Positions 11,530-25,200 are shown, numbered from the stretch's first letter. The stretch is DNA of 64,000 nt from Clonostachys chloroleuca (GCA_037952775.1 JBANAY010000003.1:35216001-35280000); one strand, 5' to 3'. The notes: a model not told the origin generated them from the sequence alone. Program-made: numbers and translations.

Positions 11530-13062
11530 TCACACCCCCATCGGCCAATAGCCGCGTCCTCCTGCCAACCATATCTCCGACCGCTGCCTTCGAGATCGCG
11601 ACATCACCTCGTCATAATCATCATCATCGAACTGCACACCTGGCTTGAAAGGAGGAGGCATGGATCGCACCTCATGGCAAGCTTTTCTGATGATGCTCGT
11701 CGAGGGAGTGGAATCTGGAAAATCCCAGTCCCAGACGTTGTAACTTAACTGCCACAGATTCGTATCGTCATCTATCTCTTGCACATCAGAGCTTTCCCCG
11801 GAAATGGAACGTCTAGCGTTAGCTCCGAGCCACAGGAGGAACGGGCTCGATCCCATCGAGTCCCGCGACCCGTCTCCTTGTTGGGAGAGAAGTTCCAATT
11901 GAGCCGCTGTCCAGTCTTGCAGTGGCGTATCCAAGTCTGCTAGGCCAGTGGACTCAACGAGACGTTGGCTAGGAAATCGGTCATAGAATTGCTGAGAGGG
12001 AAGCCGTTCGAAATCCCGTGACAGATAGCCATTTAGCCGCAAAAGACGAGCCCATGAAGCATGTGAACCAGCACGGGCAACATCGCTTAGGAACCCGAGT
12101 CCCTCGGAAAGCTGATGAGGCGCAGTTAGATACGGATAATAAAAGTAGCAGCAGAGGAGAAAACAACATATCGCGCTAGAAAAAGGGGAAGCTTAAGCGA
12201 ATCTATTCAACTTACAAATCCCTGAAGACGAAAATTTTCATCTGGTTCAATATCGTTATCGACAGTCAACTCGCCCCATTCCACATCATGCCACGCAAGT
12301 TCGTCAAAAGCTAGATAGAAACATGAGCTAGAGTATGGCTTGGAGAGAGCGCAATTAGTTAGGAATGTACTCGCCTCGACGAAGGATTCGCTGCAGCCAG
12401 GTGAAAGCGCACATCAGGTGCTCATTCACCCATGGAGAATACATAGAGAAGAATTGCAGCTTATTTTCGATTGCCCTTTCCTCACTGTCACCACCGTCAT
12501 CGTCCTCCGATAAAGGAGAGGTACTATCGGGAGGACAGAAGAGATTGCACAAGAGCTGATATCGTAGAAATGCCCGGACAAGTCTAGCTTTCTCCGTTGA
12601 GGTGAGGTGCGGTGAAGCCGAGCATCCAAAATCAAGTTTCTGGATGGCGATGGGTTTCACCTCGGCGGCCAGATTATGCGCAAGTGACTCGGCAGCAGCG
12701 TAGTTGTGACTACAAAAGGCAAGCTCCGATAGCGAAAGTTTTGATAGAAAGAATGATGCCGTCTGACTAGGATCGGAAATCCCACTTGCGAGGCGATCCA
12801 GAATCTCACGAGATACATTTATGTCGACACGATAGGCGATGCGGGAAGACTCTAGCAATGCGACAAGAAGAGGAGCGGCATCGCTTGGAATCTGGCTCTT
12901 AACAATGGCGCTAGCAATTGAATAGGGGCCGTCGTTGAGGGCGTTTAGAAAGATGCGATGGCTTCGAATGGCAACGGTCAAGTTTTCGATGGTTTCCAGT
13001 TGAGAGAGGATGTGAGCGATGATATCAGAAGGGATCCGTGAGATAGCGCCGGTAGATGCCAT
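11530..13062 (-). CDS. F-box domain protein
   Basis: Predicted 461-residue protein. An F-box-like segment near the N terminus (residues ~6-45, IPSDIIAHILSQLETIENLT) suggests a substrate adaptor for an SCF ubiquitin ligase, the usual role of this family. No leucine-rich repeats or WD repeats follow, so the target is unknown. Exons: 13,062-12,371, 12,327-12,216 and 12,111-11,530. The first intron is short (43 bp, CTAAC branch site), and its acceptor was chosen because it keeps the frame into AFDELAWHDVEWGEL. The second is 104 bp and in phase 0. I chose the start at 13,062 (MASTGAISRIP) over an upstream in-frame ATG because the extra residues are hydrophobic low complexity. The C terminus is acidic (DDDDYDE), then RSRRQR. 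The gene is flanked on both sides by the ~110-bp repeat. The first intron border is the least certain part. Confidence 0.7.
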
Positions 13063-13847
13063 GGTGAAAATTGAGATGGAAACAGAAAACGAGACTGAGA
13101 AGGGGGACAACGAGAAGGGGAACAAGCCAGAGGCAATGAATGATCACGAAAGATGCACGGAAGAAGTGACGAACAGCGGGTGGCCAGTCTCAGCGGGGTC
13201 GATGATACACATTGGACATGTGACCTAACAGCAACCAATAGCCATGCATTAGATAGAAACTCCTGAAACAACAAGAATGACAAATTTTGGGAAAAGAAAG
13301 ACAATGATAATCTAGGGAGGCTTCAACAAGAAGCAACTATCCATCACAACGCGGCTAATAATTTCAACAAGAAAAGAGATTGCCAGACAAGACACCTTGA
13401 CAGTTATTGCATGTATGGTTGAAATGCCAGGACGCAGAAACAGCCGAGGTAACAACTACACACCTAGAATGAGTTGCAGAATGTTTCAGATACTCGAGTT
13501 GTAGTTTGACTGTTGTTGAATGTTGTTGGGGATCAATTGAGTGAGTAATTCAGCTTTAAATACGCATCCCGTTACTTTCTTATTCTTCAAATAACTTCTT
13601 CTTCCCCTTCTCTAGACGATCATCCTTCTCAATAACATAGCTGGGAGATCTCGGACCTGATTCTATCCTCTCCATGCTCAAGAATGTCTCCTGCTATATC
13701 CGCAAAACCACAGATGAAGGCATCTCAGGCTTGTCTCTCCCCCTAGCGTGAGTGCAAGTGTCATGCATTGTAGGAGGTTTATCCACGGTGATATTGCGGA
13801 CTTGGGAGAAATTATGTCAATAGATCTGGGTCTATCGGAAAGCGCCC

Positions 13848-13961
13848 AGACTCTATGAAATATAGATCCTTGTCCGGAATCCGAAGGATCCGTGCCAACC
13901 CACTTGCTAATGATGTGAAGCGTAATGCGGACTCCGAAGCAACATCACGATTAGTCAATTG
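13848..13961. repeat. ~110-bp interspersed repeat, copy B
   Basis: Second copy of the repeat at 11,321-11,431, in the same orientation. It lies about 220 bp upstream of the epoxide hydrolase start and upstream of the F-box gene. It might contribute promoter sequence to either gene, but nothing in it is a recognised binding site. Confidence 0.75.
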
Positions 13962-14178
13962 AAGGTTTTTATCTCGGGTACAATTTAGAACCGAAGGAGA
14001 TCAATTACAAATGAGAGCGGAAAATTAAAAGAAGATGGGGTTGTGGACTTTGGGGGATTGATTGAGTGGAGGTCGAATATATGAAGATTCCATATATAAA
14101 CCTAGCCATGGTATTTGTTAAGAACTCTGCTTCATTTCCATCCGCATCCTGAGTTTTACTACCATCACTGCATTCATC

Positions 14179-15629
14179 ATGGTCAAACGCATCCTTCAGG
14201 CAGCCATTCTTTCTTTCAGTTGCCTTCAAGCTGTCTCTGGCGACGCAAACGACACAAGTTTGACGCAATCCCTCAATTTTGAAGCAAGCTTCTCTGACCA
14301 TCCTCAGCCTTTCTCTATAAAAGTTGATGGTGAGTTCATCCAGGCAACCAAGCAAAAGGCGAGTCAACTTCGAGTCGCAGTAGACATCAATCAAGACGAC
14401 TTTGTTGATGGCGTTCCCTCTCGAATCCTGCAAAACCTGTCTCGCCATTGGTCTGATGAGTATGACTGGCGCAAAGTTGAGGCAGCTATGAACGAAAAGT
14501 TCAAGCAGTTCACAACGATTGTTCAGGCCGGTGAAAATTACACACACCCGATCCCTCTCCACTTCATCCATCACAGGTCCGAACGAGAAAATGCCATCCC
14601 CCTTCTCTTTCTTCACGGATGGCCGGGCAGCTTCCACGAGGTTGCCGGTATAATAGATCTTCTGACAAGCCCCCCGGATCCAAGCCTGCCAGCATTCCAT
14701 GTTGTGGCCCCTGACCTGCCGGGTTTTGGATTCTCACCTGCCCCGCGATTCCCTGGCCTTGGGCTACGAGATATGGGACAGGCTTTCGATCATCTCATGC
14801 AGCAGCTGGGCTATGCAAAATACGTCGGCCAAGGTGGAGATTTTGGGAGCCACACGTTGCGCTTCATGGCCGCCGACTTTCCCGACTCGCTGGTTTCCAT
14901 CTTGTCCAATCTCTTTAGCGTCGCGCCGAGCCCTGACGACATTGCTCGCTTTCAAAATAACCAGACCACGCCGGAGGAGACGATCATGTTCCAGTTCATG
15001 AACGACCCAGGTCTGACTTGGACCCAAGATTACTGGGCTATTGAGTCCAGCGTGCCACTGCAAGTCGCTATCGGCATGACGGATAGCCCGATTGCGTGGA
15101 CTGCCTGGCAGTACATGGGAATGAGGTCCCTTTCGCCGGGGTACGACTGGGGGATTGAGGAGCTCATTACTTGGTCGATGCTCAACTACATCCAAGGTCC
15201 ATACGGTGGTTTGCGACTGTACAAAGAAGCAAAGAGGGTAAGCTTAACTTTCAAACGCTGGTATGACAGGGAAGTTACTGACTTGGTATAATTCATGTAG
15301 GAGGGAACGCTGGCCGGGGCATTCCCCTACGTGGCTCAGCCAGTTGGCGTGCTCAACTACTATGGCGACGCTGCGTATTACACGGTTGGTGACTTCTAAC
15401 GCCGCTCGGCGTGTATCTCGGCTAGTATGACTTGATTGACTAACACTACTCTCAACAGCCTCTGGATTGGGCAAAACGCCAAGGAAATATTACCTTCTTC
15501 AGCAAGAAGGCGCCGGAAATACTTGGTGGGCATTTCCCCGCCCATATCAACCCACGATCTCTGGCTCAGGATTGCTGGGACTTCTGGGGAAATTCCACTA
15601 TTTCTAGAACAGAGGTCTTTTTCCACTGA
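14179..15629 (+). CDS. Secreted epoxide hydrolase (EHN-type, alpha/beta hydrolase)
   Basis: 437-residue protein that opens epoxides to diols. A signal peptide of ~21 residues (MVKRILQAAILSFSCLQAVSG) predicts export. An epoxide-hydrolase N-terminal domain follows (residues ~35-140), then the alpha/beta-hydrolase core. Visible motifs are the oxyanion-hole HGWPG at 146-150, the nucleophile Asp221 in GGDFGS, and the catalytic His406 in GGHFPAH. The third acid is not obvious; Asp376 is a candidate. Exons: 14,179-15,237, 15,301-15,384 and 15,459-15,629. Both introns are in phase 0; the second has the donor GTTGGT and branch GACTAAC. The family includes juvenile-hormone-type and microsomal-like hydrolases. 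The substrate cannot be told from sequence. Secretion fits breakdown of plant or insect epoxides, but that is inference. It lies in an accessory block near repeats. Confidence 0.85.
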
Positions 15630-16156
15630 TTTCGACCAAGCGAGAGTTTTCAATCGCTGGCTAAAGTTCTTATTGAGGGGATACACGAGGGGTTGAAATG
15701 TATTCTCTGTGAGAGGCTTGGAACAAAGCATACGCTAGGCTCAGAAGTTCAAATAAGGTCCCTTCGAAGGTTTGAGAATACCTTGTACGTAATGCGCCGA
15801 GTTTCCATACCTGGCACAGAAGTTACTTCACAATACTCCATTAATTTCTTTTCAGTACTTGAGATTATAGCCTCATGGCATTCATAGAAATGACTCGCAT
15901 GCAGTCAAGTTGAGTTTTCTATACGAAATAGACGAAAATTTACTACACTGACGATGAAACAATATTTCCAAGAAGTGAAGAGCTTCAACTATCCCATCGT
16001 GGATCAACCATGACGGAGTGAAAACCAGGAGACTGTGAACTACAGCGCAACAGCCCAATTTACCCTTACATTCACATTTTGATCGATTTCGACAACCGTA
16101 AAGAGTCCACCGCTGGTTCATGATAGAGTCTGCGCTGCATATGCACTCCATGATAC

Positions 16157-16242
16157 GCTCGAGTAGTCTAGGTGGTTAGGGCACCACGTTGTGGATCAAT
16201 TTCAGAACCGTGGAAACCTGAGTTCGAGTCTCAGCTCGGGCA
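16157..16242 (+). tRNA. tRNA-His (GTG) with a 13-nt intron
   Basis: It folds as a full cloverleaf. The acceptor stem is GCTCGAG/CTCGGGC with one G-U pair. The D arm starts at 16,166. The anticodon stem is CCACG (16,184-16,188) with CGTGG (16,209-16,213). The anticodon GTG is at 16,191-16,193. The T arm is CTGAG TTCGAGT CTCAG, and the discriminator is A73. The anticodon stem closes only if 16,195-16,207 is removed, an intron one base 3' of the anticodon, the canonical eukaryotic site. The mature length is 73 nt. The A and B boxes are intact. A eukaryotic tRNA-His receives its extra G-1 after transcription, which fits A73. Confidence 0.9.
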
Positions 16243-16251
16243 CATTGTCAC

Positions 16252-16256
16252 TTTTT
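16252..16256 (+). terminator. RNA polymerase III terminator
   Basis: A run of five T, ten bases after the tRNA-His discriminator, as expected for Pol III. Confidence 0.7.
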
Positions 16257-16259
16257 GAC

Positions 16260-19200
16260 TTATATTTTTGGCATAGCAGTTACTTTTTAGGAATAGCACA
16301 ATGCTTGACTGTGAGAAACGCTTGGTTTGCTCGCCTGGCTCTGCCGTGAAGTTGCGGCTGAGCACTCTTCCATGGCCATACTTTCGTTCTTAGCACAACA
16401 ACTATTGTTCTCTAGCGAGGATTATATCTTTATAATCCAGCAGTTTTCTAAGATATATTCTCTATATTTTGTTGCTCGGTTTTGGGAAGCGAGATATCTA
16501 GGATACAGCTTTGTGGTACCTACGGTTCTAATACTTGATAGATCATTCACGGCACCTTCAAACGCGCTTAATTCGACAACCCGGGCTATAATGGAAAGTA
16601 AGTACTGACTCTTGGTGATGCTTCGTACCTGCGGCTGTAGAAAAATGAGTGAGAGATAATGTCAATAGGAGATAAATCAGTCGCTCAGGAAGGGGTTGAG
16701 TTCTAAAGCCACGTAGGCTGCGGCAACGAACACGGAGCTTTCTAGAACAAAACTAAAACAACAAAGGCTTTATCTTGGGAATAGCAGGCTCGACGCTTCT
16801 AGGTACAGTGATAGAGCAGAAGCAAGACTCGTTAGATAACATGTTTAGTTATGCAATCCGTGCTTCGGCGTTCTGGATCATGAGCATTAGGGTAGGTGGC
16901 TTGATATACGAGACCCTGAAACTGTTCGAGTTTGGTTTCTAAGTTGAAAGTAATGTATCTGCTAGTCTATTGGCGACATTGAAAACATATCTATCTATCC
17001 AATCTTAGTAAATAGAAACCCAGTCTGATGTGTGAGCGGAATACTTTTATCACCCATTGTCTTCAAGGTTGAAACAACGCTAGTTCTAGCATGATGATAT
17101 TTTTTGTTATCTGGAGATTTCGGCTTCATGACGGAAAAGCAAGTTTCATTGAACTTGAGATATCATTTTTTTCAATCACCTGATTTACAGAGTACGCATC
17201 ACGTCAGTTCTACCTTGACAGAGGCATCCAAAGATAAGAGCTGAGCGCAGCCGAGTTCTCCCGACTCTTCGGCGATGTCAATTTTCGGAAACTACACGGA
17301 GAAACAACCATGAGGGATGAAGAGCTCTATGTTTTGAATATCAGCATAAACGCCCCGAGTAAACTTGATACTATATGTGGTGAGAAACCTGAGCACTCAT
17401 AGAAGGGTCAACCAGAACGCAAAACTAGCAAGCAACACAAAATCAACTGGCCGTCTTCCCACTTGGACTGAGGCAACACACCGGCAGGACATACACATAC
17501 ATAGCTTACCCTGTAAATCACTCATACAACTACACATCTACACAGCTCAGCACAAGTCATCACATCACCCAACCCAGCCAAGGCATGGCATGCAGGAAAC
17601 GGACACACACAAACCACCCATCACGCTATCATCACCATCTAGAATTACCCAATCCAGAAACAAGCTGATCACCAAATCTCCATGTGACAAAAAACCATAC
17701 CCCAAGCTCGGCGCGGCATGCGATTCTGGGAAAGTCCCATGATGAGCCACGGCCATCCCACTGTCAGCCGTCTTTGCTCCTCGCCCTACTGCACTGCAAC
17801 ACCCAAGCACGCCCCCCTGCAACGATCGTCCTGGCCGGCCTACCAACTCGGACACGACGGGCCTAAAAGTACACCGTGAGACAGAAAAGAGGGGGAATTG
17901 CCCCCCTCTGCGTCGCATATTCGGGTGTGGGCTGGCCATGAGAAACAGGCGTTGTCGGTGAGCCCCATCCTGCATCCTTCCGGACCGGTGCTGTGCTGTG
18001 ATTTAAGAGGGCTGAAGCCCCCGGGGGCCGGGGGAACAGAAGGGGGTATACCGAGACGAAGGAGCGCCAAATCACAGTAATCTCGCAGGCTTGGAAATGA
18101 CCAGGCAAGAGAGGAAAAAAAACTTGGATCTAACGCATGGAACCAAGGCACGGCACGCCACCCCCCAGCGTTGCCAAGACGAGGTTCCACAGGTGGAACA
18201 GGCAAATGGGCATGAGTGGGAATAGATAGGCAGGCAAGGCAAGGGAAGCACGGTGGAGATGATGTTTTTTTAAACGATCGTGTACCGAAGGCTCCGATGG
18301 GGAGGGACGGCCGGGGAGAGATCTTGGGTGGATTGGGACAAGGACGGTGGAGTCCCCCTCCGGGCGGCGACGCCATGGGGGATTTTCAGTCTTCCTCGAA
18401 GCTAGGAGAGATATGAAGCAAATCTACGGATGGGCATGGAGATCGGTCGATGTCGTTGATCAGGGGGGAGTGGACGGGAGATTCGCGATGGCTTGAGGAT
18501 CAGGTACGGAGGAGGGGGAGACAGATGTGCATATGGAAATGGTGTATCGGGCGGATGGCAAAGTGAGCCAAAGCGCATCTTGGACGTCACCGGAACTGGG
18601 AAATCATGGAATGGGCATCGCACAAACGTCCATGTGCATGTCTGCGTCGTTGCACTACATCTTGCATCCGCGCAGCCACCAGATGAAGCCTGCCATTGCG
18701 CGCAAACAACCCCGCGTCGAGGAGGAGAGAAAGCTCCGCCGTGTGATTGATCCCCCTGCCTGCCGTCAGCGGGAATCCAAAGTGCGTCATGATTAGGGCA
18801 TATGCCTGGAAGTGGGTTGACCTGACGCGACGCTCGCATGGCATGGACAGGCCTGGGGTGATTGAGTGCTTGCTTGATCCTCCTCCGCAGCGAGCGGGTG
18901 AGTGAGGATTGATTGCATCAGTCTGGCGGTGGATGAGATGAAGAAGAGGGACACCATCACCTGCAGGCTCTAGCGCTGAGGCAGGCGGTGTTGAGACCAG
19001 GCCTCTAGCAGGCCGCGCCGGGCCAATGTGGCTCTCCCTGGCATGACATTGGACGGATCTTGAGATTAGGTAAACGTATCGTGGGCGCGTTATTTGTCTC
19101 ATCTCTGGGTCAATCAATGCCTACGTGGTTATGTACGAGATCGCTGCTGAGGCATCACGATCTTGCGTGCAGGTGTCAGCTGGCGCCATCGACAGGTGCA

Positions 19201-22200
19201 GCGCCCCCCTGCCCTGTAATTTAGTGAGCCAGCGGGCTGATGCAGTGGAGTGCTTTAGCGGCTCAATGCCCTCTCTGGCGGGCTCGGGGGGAGTGACGGC
19301 TCACGACCAGGCGCTGGGTGAGGACGACGCCAGCAGCTCATCCACCAAGCTAAGAACAATATAGCAAATTGGGAGGGGCTCTGGGTCGAAAAGAGGCTCA
19401 GAATCACCAGACGCCGATGTCATTGCGCATCCAGTAGTCGACATGACAACGCGGCTCTCTCCTCTCCTCTCCTCCCTCTCAGCTTCGCCCAGCAGCTACA
19501 AGGTGATGAGAGAATAGTACGCCGGGGGCGGGCGCACAGGCATTCCGCTCCCCATCATCCCCCGCACTGCACTGGCCCTAGTCGCTCGGCGGACGCCCGC
19601 CTCAGACCACTGGCCGTACGCACGCAATCAGCGTCAGCCAGTGACAGCCGGAGACGGCGTCTCGTGCGCGCGCCGCTGGGACTCGGCGTTGGGGAATCGT
19701 ACGTTGCTGGAGAGAAGAACGGGAGACAACAAGGAGCTACGGGCATTGAGTTTGGGTCCGACGCGGCTGGTATGACTTGATTGAGGATAGAAGCTCGACC
19801 ACGGGTGGAACGGTGGCGGGGTTTGCGCCACTGCATATTAGCGAGCGAGGTGGATGGCGCTCTATCTTGACTCTGACAGTGGTTTTTGTTTCGTGGCTGG
19901 TATGCTGTTGATAAGAAATTGCCATGACACAGTCAAGCGAAACTAGCATTTCCGTGGAGGCTAAACAGAGTCTAATAGCGAGTAAGGGGGGCGATCAGCC
20001 AATCTGGCAGACTTAGCCGGGCAGAGCTCAAGCTCAATTGCCTCTCTCCCTGATAAGCCAGGCTGGGGAAGCTGTCGGGACGCGCATCTAAGCTGGTGAG
20101 GGGAAAATGGGCAAAGTTGGGGGTTGGCTCAGGATGCCTGTCACGCTGTTTCTTGGCCATGTCACTGCTGCATTATCGCTCCCTGCGGCGTATGAAAGCA
20201 CATGACTTGGAGGCCCGGCGCGTGTGTCTGCTACACACGTCGGAGGGACTGGCGTATGCAAGTTTCTGGAGAGTCGTTCCGGTGCACCATTTGGCGGAGG
20301 GGGCTTGAGAGACCGTGTTTTGGAGGCGCACGCAAGCTCTCACGGGAGGGGTTAGAGTGACATGGAGATGGAGGGAACGTTTGATGGGGTTGGGCCATCC
20401 ATCCGTAGCCTCCGCGGTCGGGGTAGGCCAAGCCTTGGCTTATCTGGGTAAAGGGGGGATGGACTATCAATGTCCAGCGTGAAACACGAGACCGGTGAAG
20501 GACCAGAGGTGGCTTGCCATTTGCTGGTGCGTTCAAAGCAGGCGGCAAGGATGCCAACTACATTGCAAGCGTTGGACTGTGTGTGGAGGCGGGGTTGCAT
20601 TGGCTCTCTGTCCGCGGTGCTTGCTCCGTGTACAGCTTGATGGAGTGCTCATGCAGCATTGACAATGCCCCTCCGTTCAGCTCGCAAGTCGCTCGGGGAT
20701 TAATAAACGAGGAATACCTGTTTAATGTTGAAGGGCTCGTTAAATCTAGGGTTCTACGTGCATGATGTGTGTGTGGTGCCCATTCACGCCGTGTGTGATA
20801 CAGGTCCCCTCCATGACTGGGGATTGGACCCTCGGGGCATAGGCGAGAGGCACACTTAACACCTCAAGTATTGATAACAGGGGGCAACTTAAGTTGATGC
20901 CAAGCAGAAAGCAATCCAACGTGCAGCCTGATCCCCAGTACGTCTGGGGAAGGGATGGGTATAGGTGTTTGGCATATGAAAATAAGCCTCGGGGCCGCAG
21001 GTGCTCCGAGCCACCCAGGACAGAATGGCAAACGCTAGAGTGCCTAAGTCCGAGTGAAACTCCCCCTCACAACCTTTAATGGGCAGACTATCATTGTCTT
21101 GAGCTTCACCGATATTTTGCGTGCATATCTGGATCCTCGTATGGTCACATCTCAGCTCCTGCCTCTAGCTCTATGCACGGCTTTCCATTTTCCATTCTAG
21201 AGCATACGCGCTATAGAACTTCTACGCGGTTAGTATGGAACAGGATATGCGCCTGATGGGCTCGTATGACTCCCAAACGCAGAAGCATGGTTCTCTGTAT
21301 CGGCGGGGTGATTTGTGTTGATGTTGGTCGCTCAACGTAGTAATCCGAGCTCCGCCAAGATGGGATCTGACGCGAACTACAGAGACGCCTACATATGATC
21401 TCCATCTAGCTCTTTGCGGCCTCATACATGAGCTGCCACGCTACGATATGGAGGATTCACTCCATGGGAGCTCAGTCAACTGGTTTCTGCGGCATCTAGC
21501 CCTCCTTCGCTCTTCAGATGGAGGGCATCGCGAAGTCTCGGCTCGGTCGCTGGCGCTGCTTACGCTGCCCAGGCCCTTTAGATTGCGGGGAAGACCACAT
21601 CGTAATGGTGTCCAGGTGGCATGGCTGAGGTGACACAAAGCACCCAGGTAGGGGAGCATCAACGTAGCCTTTTGCCGCCCGGTGAGCAACCCTGGCCCCA
21701 TTTGGAACGGAGGAAGCTCGGTGATGTCTTGAAGGATAAGGAGATGTGGTTGACTGCATCGTTGCAGGTGCCATGCTGGCGAGCAGCAGATGGACGGGCG
21801 CTGCTGAATTGAACTCAAATCGGTGGTGGCCATGGCCTCTAGAGGCAGCCGATGGTCTCTCAACGGTTCAGTCTTTGTGGAGTTGAGCATTTGCCGAATA
21901 GGCGGAGCATGGGCCGATGGCAAAACTCAAACATCTCGGGTATTGAGTGCCTAACCTTGTGCGAAGATCCTCGAGGGAAAGTCATGCTGTGACCTAAACG
22001 TGTGACCGGCCATCCATGCAGTTGAGCGTGTCTAGTCTGCCGAGATGGTTGATGGTTCATGTGCGCGGTGCTGCGAGACATCATAATGAAATATTCCGTC
22101 ACCATTTGCATGATATTGACCTAATTGACTGGGATGGTAGGACTTGGCTGCAGGCCGTGTAATGAAGCTGGTGCATCCATACGCCCCATCCAAATGAGAA

Positions 22201-25200
22201 GCGAAGGCAGGTATGTTGAGGAGGCGTAGGAGGATAGATACGTATGTGTAATTCCAGTTGCATCATAACCGAGCGAGGAGGCGATATCAACAACGGGAGT
22301 GGGTATCATAAACTAGACCGACCTTCTAGTTGAGGAATTCCCCCTTTTTCTCCCCCGGGAGGCGAAAGTTTGATTGAGCTGGCTGTGACGTTGGCTGGCA
22401 ACTGGATTGTAAAGGGCGGAGACAGAAGGTTTGGATTGGGGACCAATGGTTCGATGTACGCAGGCTGAGATGGAGGGATGAAAAAAAGAAATAGGTGCTG
22501 CTGCAGGCTGCAGCCAAAAGGATCTTCTCTGCAGCGCTGGCCTGTCATGGGCAGCCAGTCGCGGTGGGCTGGTATCGAGATGGCTGCCAATCTGCATGAG
22601 TCTGTCAGTGATCTCCACACACCTGGTGCAAAGGCTGCATCCATCAAGACTCTCCGATATGCAGGGCGCACAGGAGGGAGGAGGGTATTGGGAAGACTCG
22701 GCAAGCTGAGGCTATAATTGACCCGGGAGAGCAGCAAAAGGGTGTGCCGCAGAGGCAAGTAGGGTCTCGGCGGGTGGTATTGGTTGCGTGGATGCGGCGA
22801 GTTTATGACATTTCGCTTGCCAGCGCGTTGCAACGCAACGACACGAAGGCAAAGCAACCCTAGAGCCGCCCACCCATCCACCGTGACCCTGGATCGGCAC
22901 GTAGCTGGATGCCGTTTTTGGGAGCCGGTCCATCTTCAATAATTTTCGCAACATGATCTGTCACAACGAAACCTTCCCTCCAACCGCGGTTAGCCAGAAG
23001 AAGCTTCTGGATGTCTTGCGTTTAGGTTTCGACGTTGCCGAGCTCGTCTGCCCGTACTCGCTTGCTGGCTGCGACGGTACTTGTGATGAGACAAGTAGAA
23101 GGGATGCATGTGCCGCCGCAGGAGGCCGAGCCGGGGGAGCAGAGCTCTTCTGCTTACCGGCCTCGTCGTTGGTTTCCCCGGCTCGATCGACACGGCGCAC
23201 AAATCTTGCGAGTGCGGGAGCTCCAAAGAGGAGGGGACCCTATATGCCCTAGTGGAGTCGGTGAAGGCTATCTAACTGAAGGAGGAGCAACCTCCTGGCT
23301 CTAACGCCCTGACCAGCAATGCAACTCAGGAGCCGGATGGACGCCATGAGGTTAACCTTCAGCGCTAGCCCAGCGGCTGGCATTGTGCCATCACGGTTGG
23401 CGCTAGTCAGCACCTCCGATTGAAGATGGAGGATGTCCAGGTCGCCCCTCACCTTCCCTGGAGAGGATAGGAGGAACGAGAGAAACGGGCTTAGGTCGCA
23501 GCGAGGCGAGTGAACTGCGGTGTTTTGCGATCGACCGCAGCATTAAGTGGGCGGCGACCGGCTGCGTGTTCCCCGAGGAGGATGGAGGGCGGGCAGATAG
23601 CAGATAGCAGATAGCAGATATAGGATGGGCAGGCAATCGCGAAAACAGAAGGAGGAGGCGTGGTTGTTGACGGATGGCGATTGTCAATCATTTCTTTGAC
23701 TCACGAAAATTCAACTGGCGATGCAAGACGAAGGTTTTAGCCGCCACCATCAAGAGCTCTAAGTGGTTCGCCGGGCTCGATAAAAAAGTTCAGCCACATT
23801 TTCTTATCTGCAATTATCTAATCTGGTGGTGTTATCTCAATTGCGAACTCGCAGCTAGCAACCCGCAGGAATTCAAGTTTCGTAATTTGTGTGCGAAGCC
23901 AAAGTAAAAATAAATTAGAAATGCTAGCGAGGGCGGTAACAATGGACGACCCTGGAATGGTCCAGTCCCGCGAGATTCAATCAGAAGCGGCCTGGCGTCG
24001 CACGTGAAGAATGAGACAGAAAAAATCCTCAACGATCGAAATCACTCCCAAAGCACCGAGCTGTGACACTCCTGAAGCCAGCCAGGGCGACCCTGGGCCG
24101 GTGCGTTGCAATCGAGAACTAGTCGATGGGCGGGGATCTTCCCAAAGACGGTGCCCATGGAGTGGGCTGTTGGGGCGCCTCCTTGCCACTGGCTCTGGTT
24201 GGGCGCGCCGCCTCGTATGATGCCAAGCTGCCTGCTGGATCACCGAATCTGAGATGGTATTTATGGATTATATTGGATGTAGTGTTGCACTTTTCGCCAA
24301 CCTGCAGCAAATCTTCGGGATATGCAGGAATCGGGCTGAAGGATCGTCTACCGAGCTCTGCCGTAGGACAGGGTCTCGAGTTCGAGTTTTTCTTCGATAG
24401 CCTCGAGTCCGACTGACCCCCGCATGAAGTGACTGAGAACTGACACAGCAGGCTTGATGAGCAGATCTAAGATGACTAAACCACATTTCAATTCATTCAT
24501 ACAGTAAGCAGAGCAGGGCTATAAGTAAAAAATTTGCAGTTGAGCCAACGGTTTTCTCTAGAGGCTTGCCTAGTGTCCAGCTAAGCTCCTGATGGGTCCC
24601 CGACGGACTGCCCTAGAGCTAGAGGCCGAGGGGGTGTTCGTACCCCCTGTAGGCGCTGGGAGCTGGGTGCTACAGGGCCTGGCAGCCAATGAAGCCGGCG
24701 GCAGGGTCCGCATTCTTATCTCGCTATACGGCCAGGTACCCACTAACAGATGGGCCGCACTGTCACTGCACGCACATCATATTTTATACATCGGCCGCTG
24801 GAGTTCCAGCCCGCGCACCCTGTCGCCATCTCGCCTAGTCCAAGACCGGCGTTCCGTAAAGTGGTGAAGACCTTGTAAGACCTGGCCGGGGGGCTGAGGA
24901 TCGGTGATGAATCATGCTGAGGCTTCTTGGTGATGGGAGGATTCAGGCTGTCTTGGTCCTGGCCGTTCCGAGAATTCGGGCACAGCTCTTTGTGTGCCTG
25001 CGGGTCCTACTCACGAAGGTTACACACTGACCATTGTTATACCAATTGCTCATTAAACTACAAGCCTTCGTCTCAGAGGCTCATTTCTCGACGGTCAGTA
25101 GGCGGATCGTATCATGGAATCGGTGGCTGTAATGACGTCACGAAGCATGCGATCGAGATGCACTATCATCGTAGCTCCAGGCAGTTCGTCCGTCTCATCT

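Noticed and set aside
17565..18376. Long Pro/Ser/Cys-rich frames on the minus strand
   Set aside because: Low-complexity residues, overlapping frames on both strands and no family motif. They fit GC-biased noncoding sequence.
24368..24400. GTTCGAG-like tRNA B box
   Set aside because: No matching acceptor, D or anticodon arms could be folded around it.
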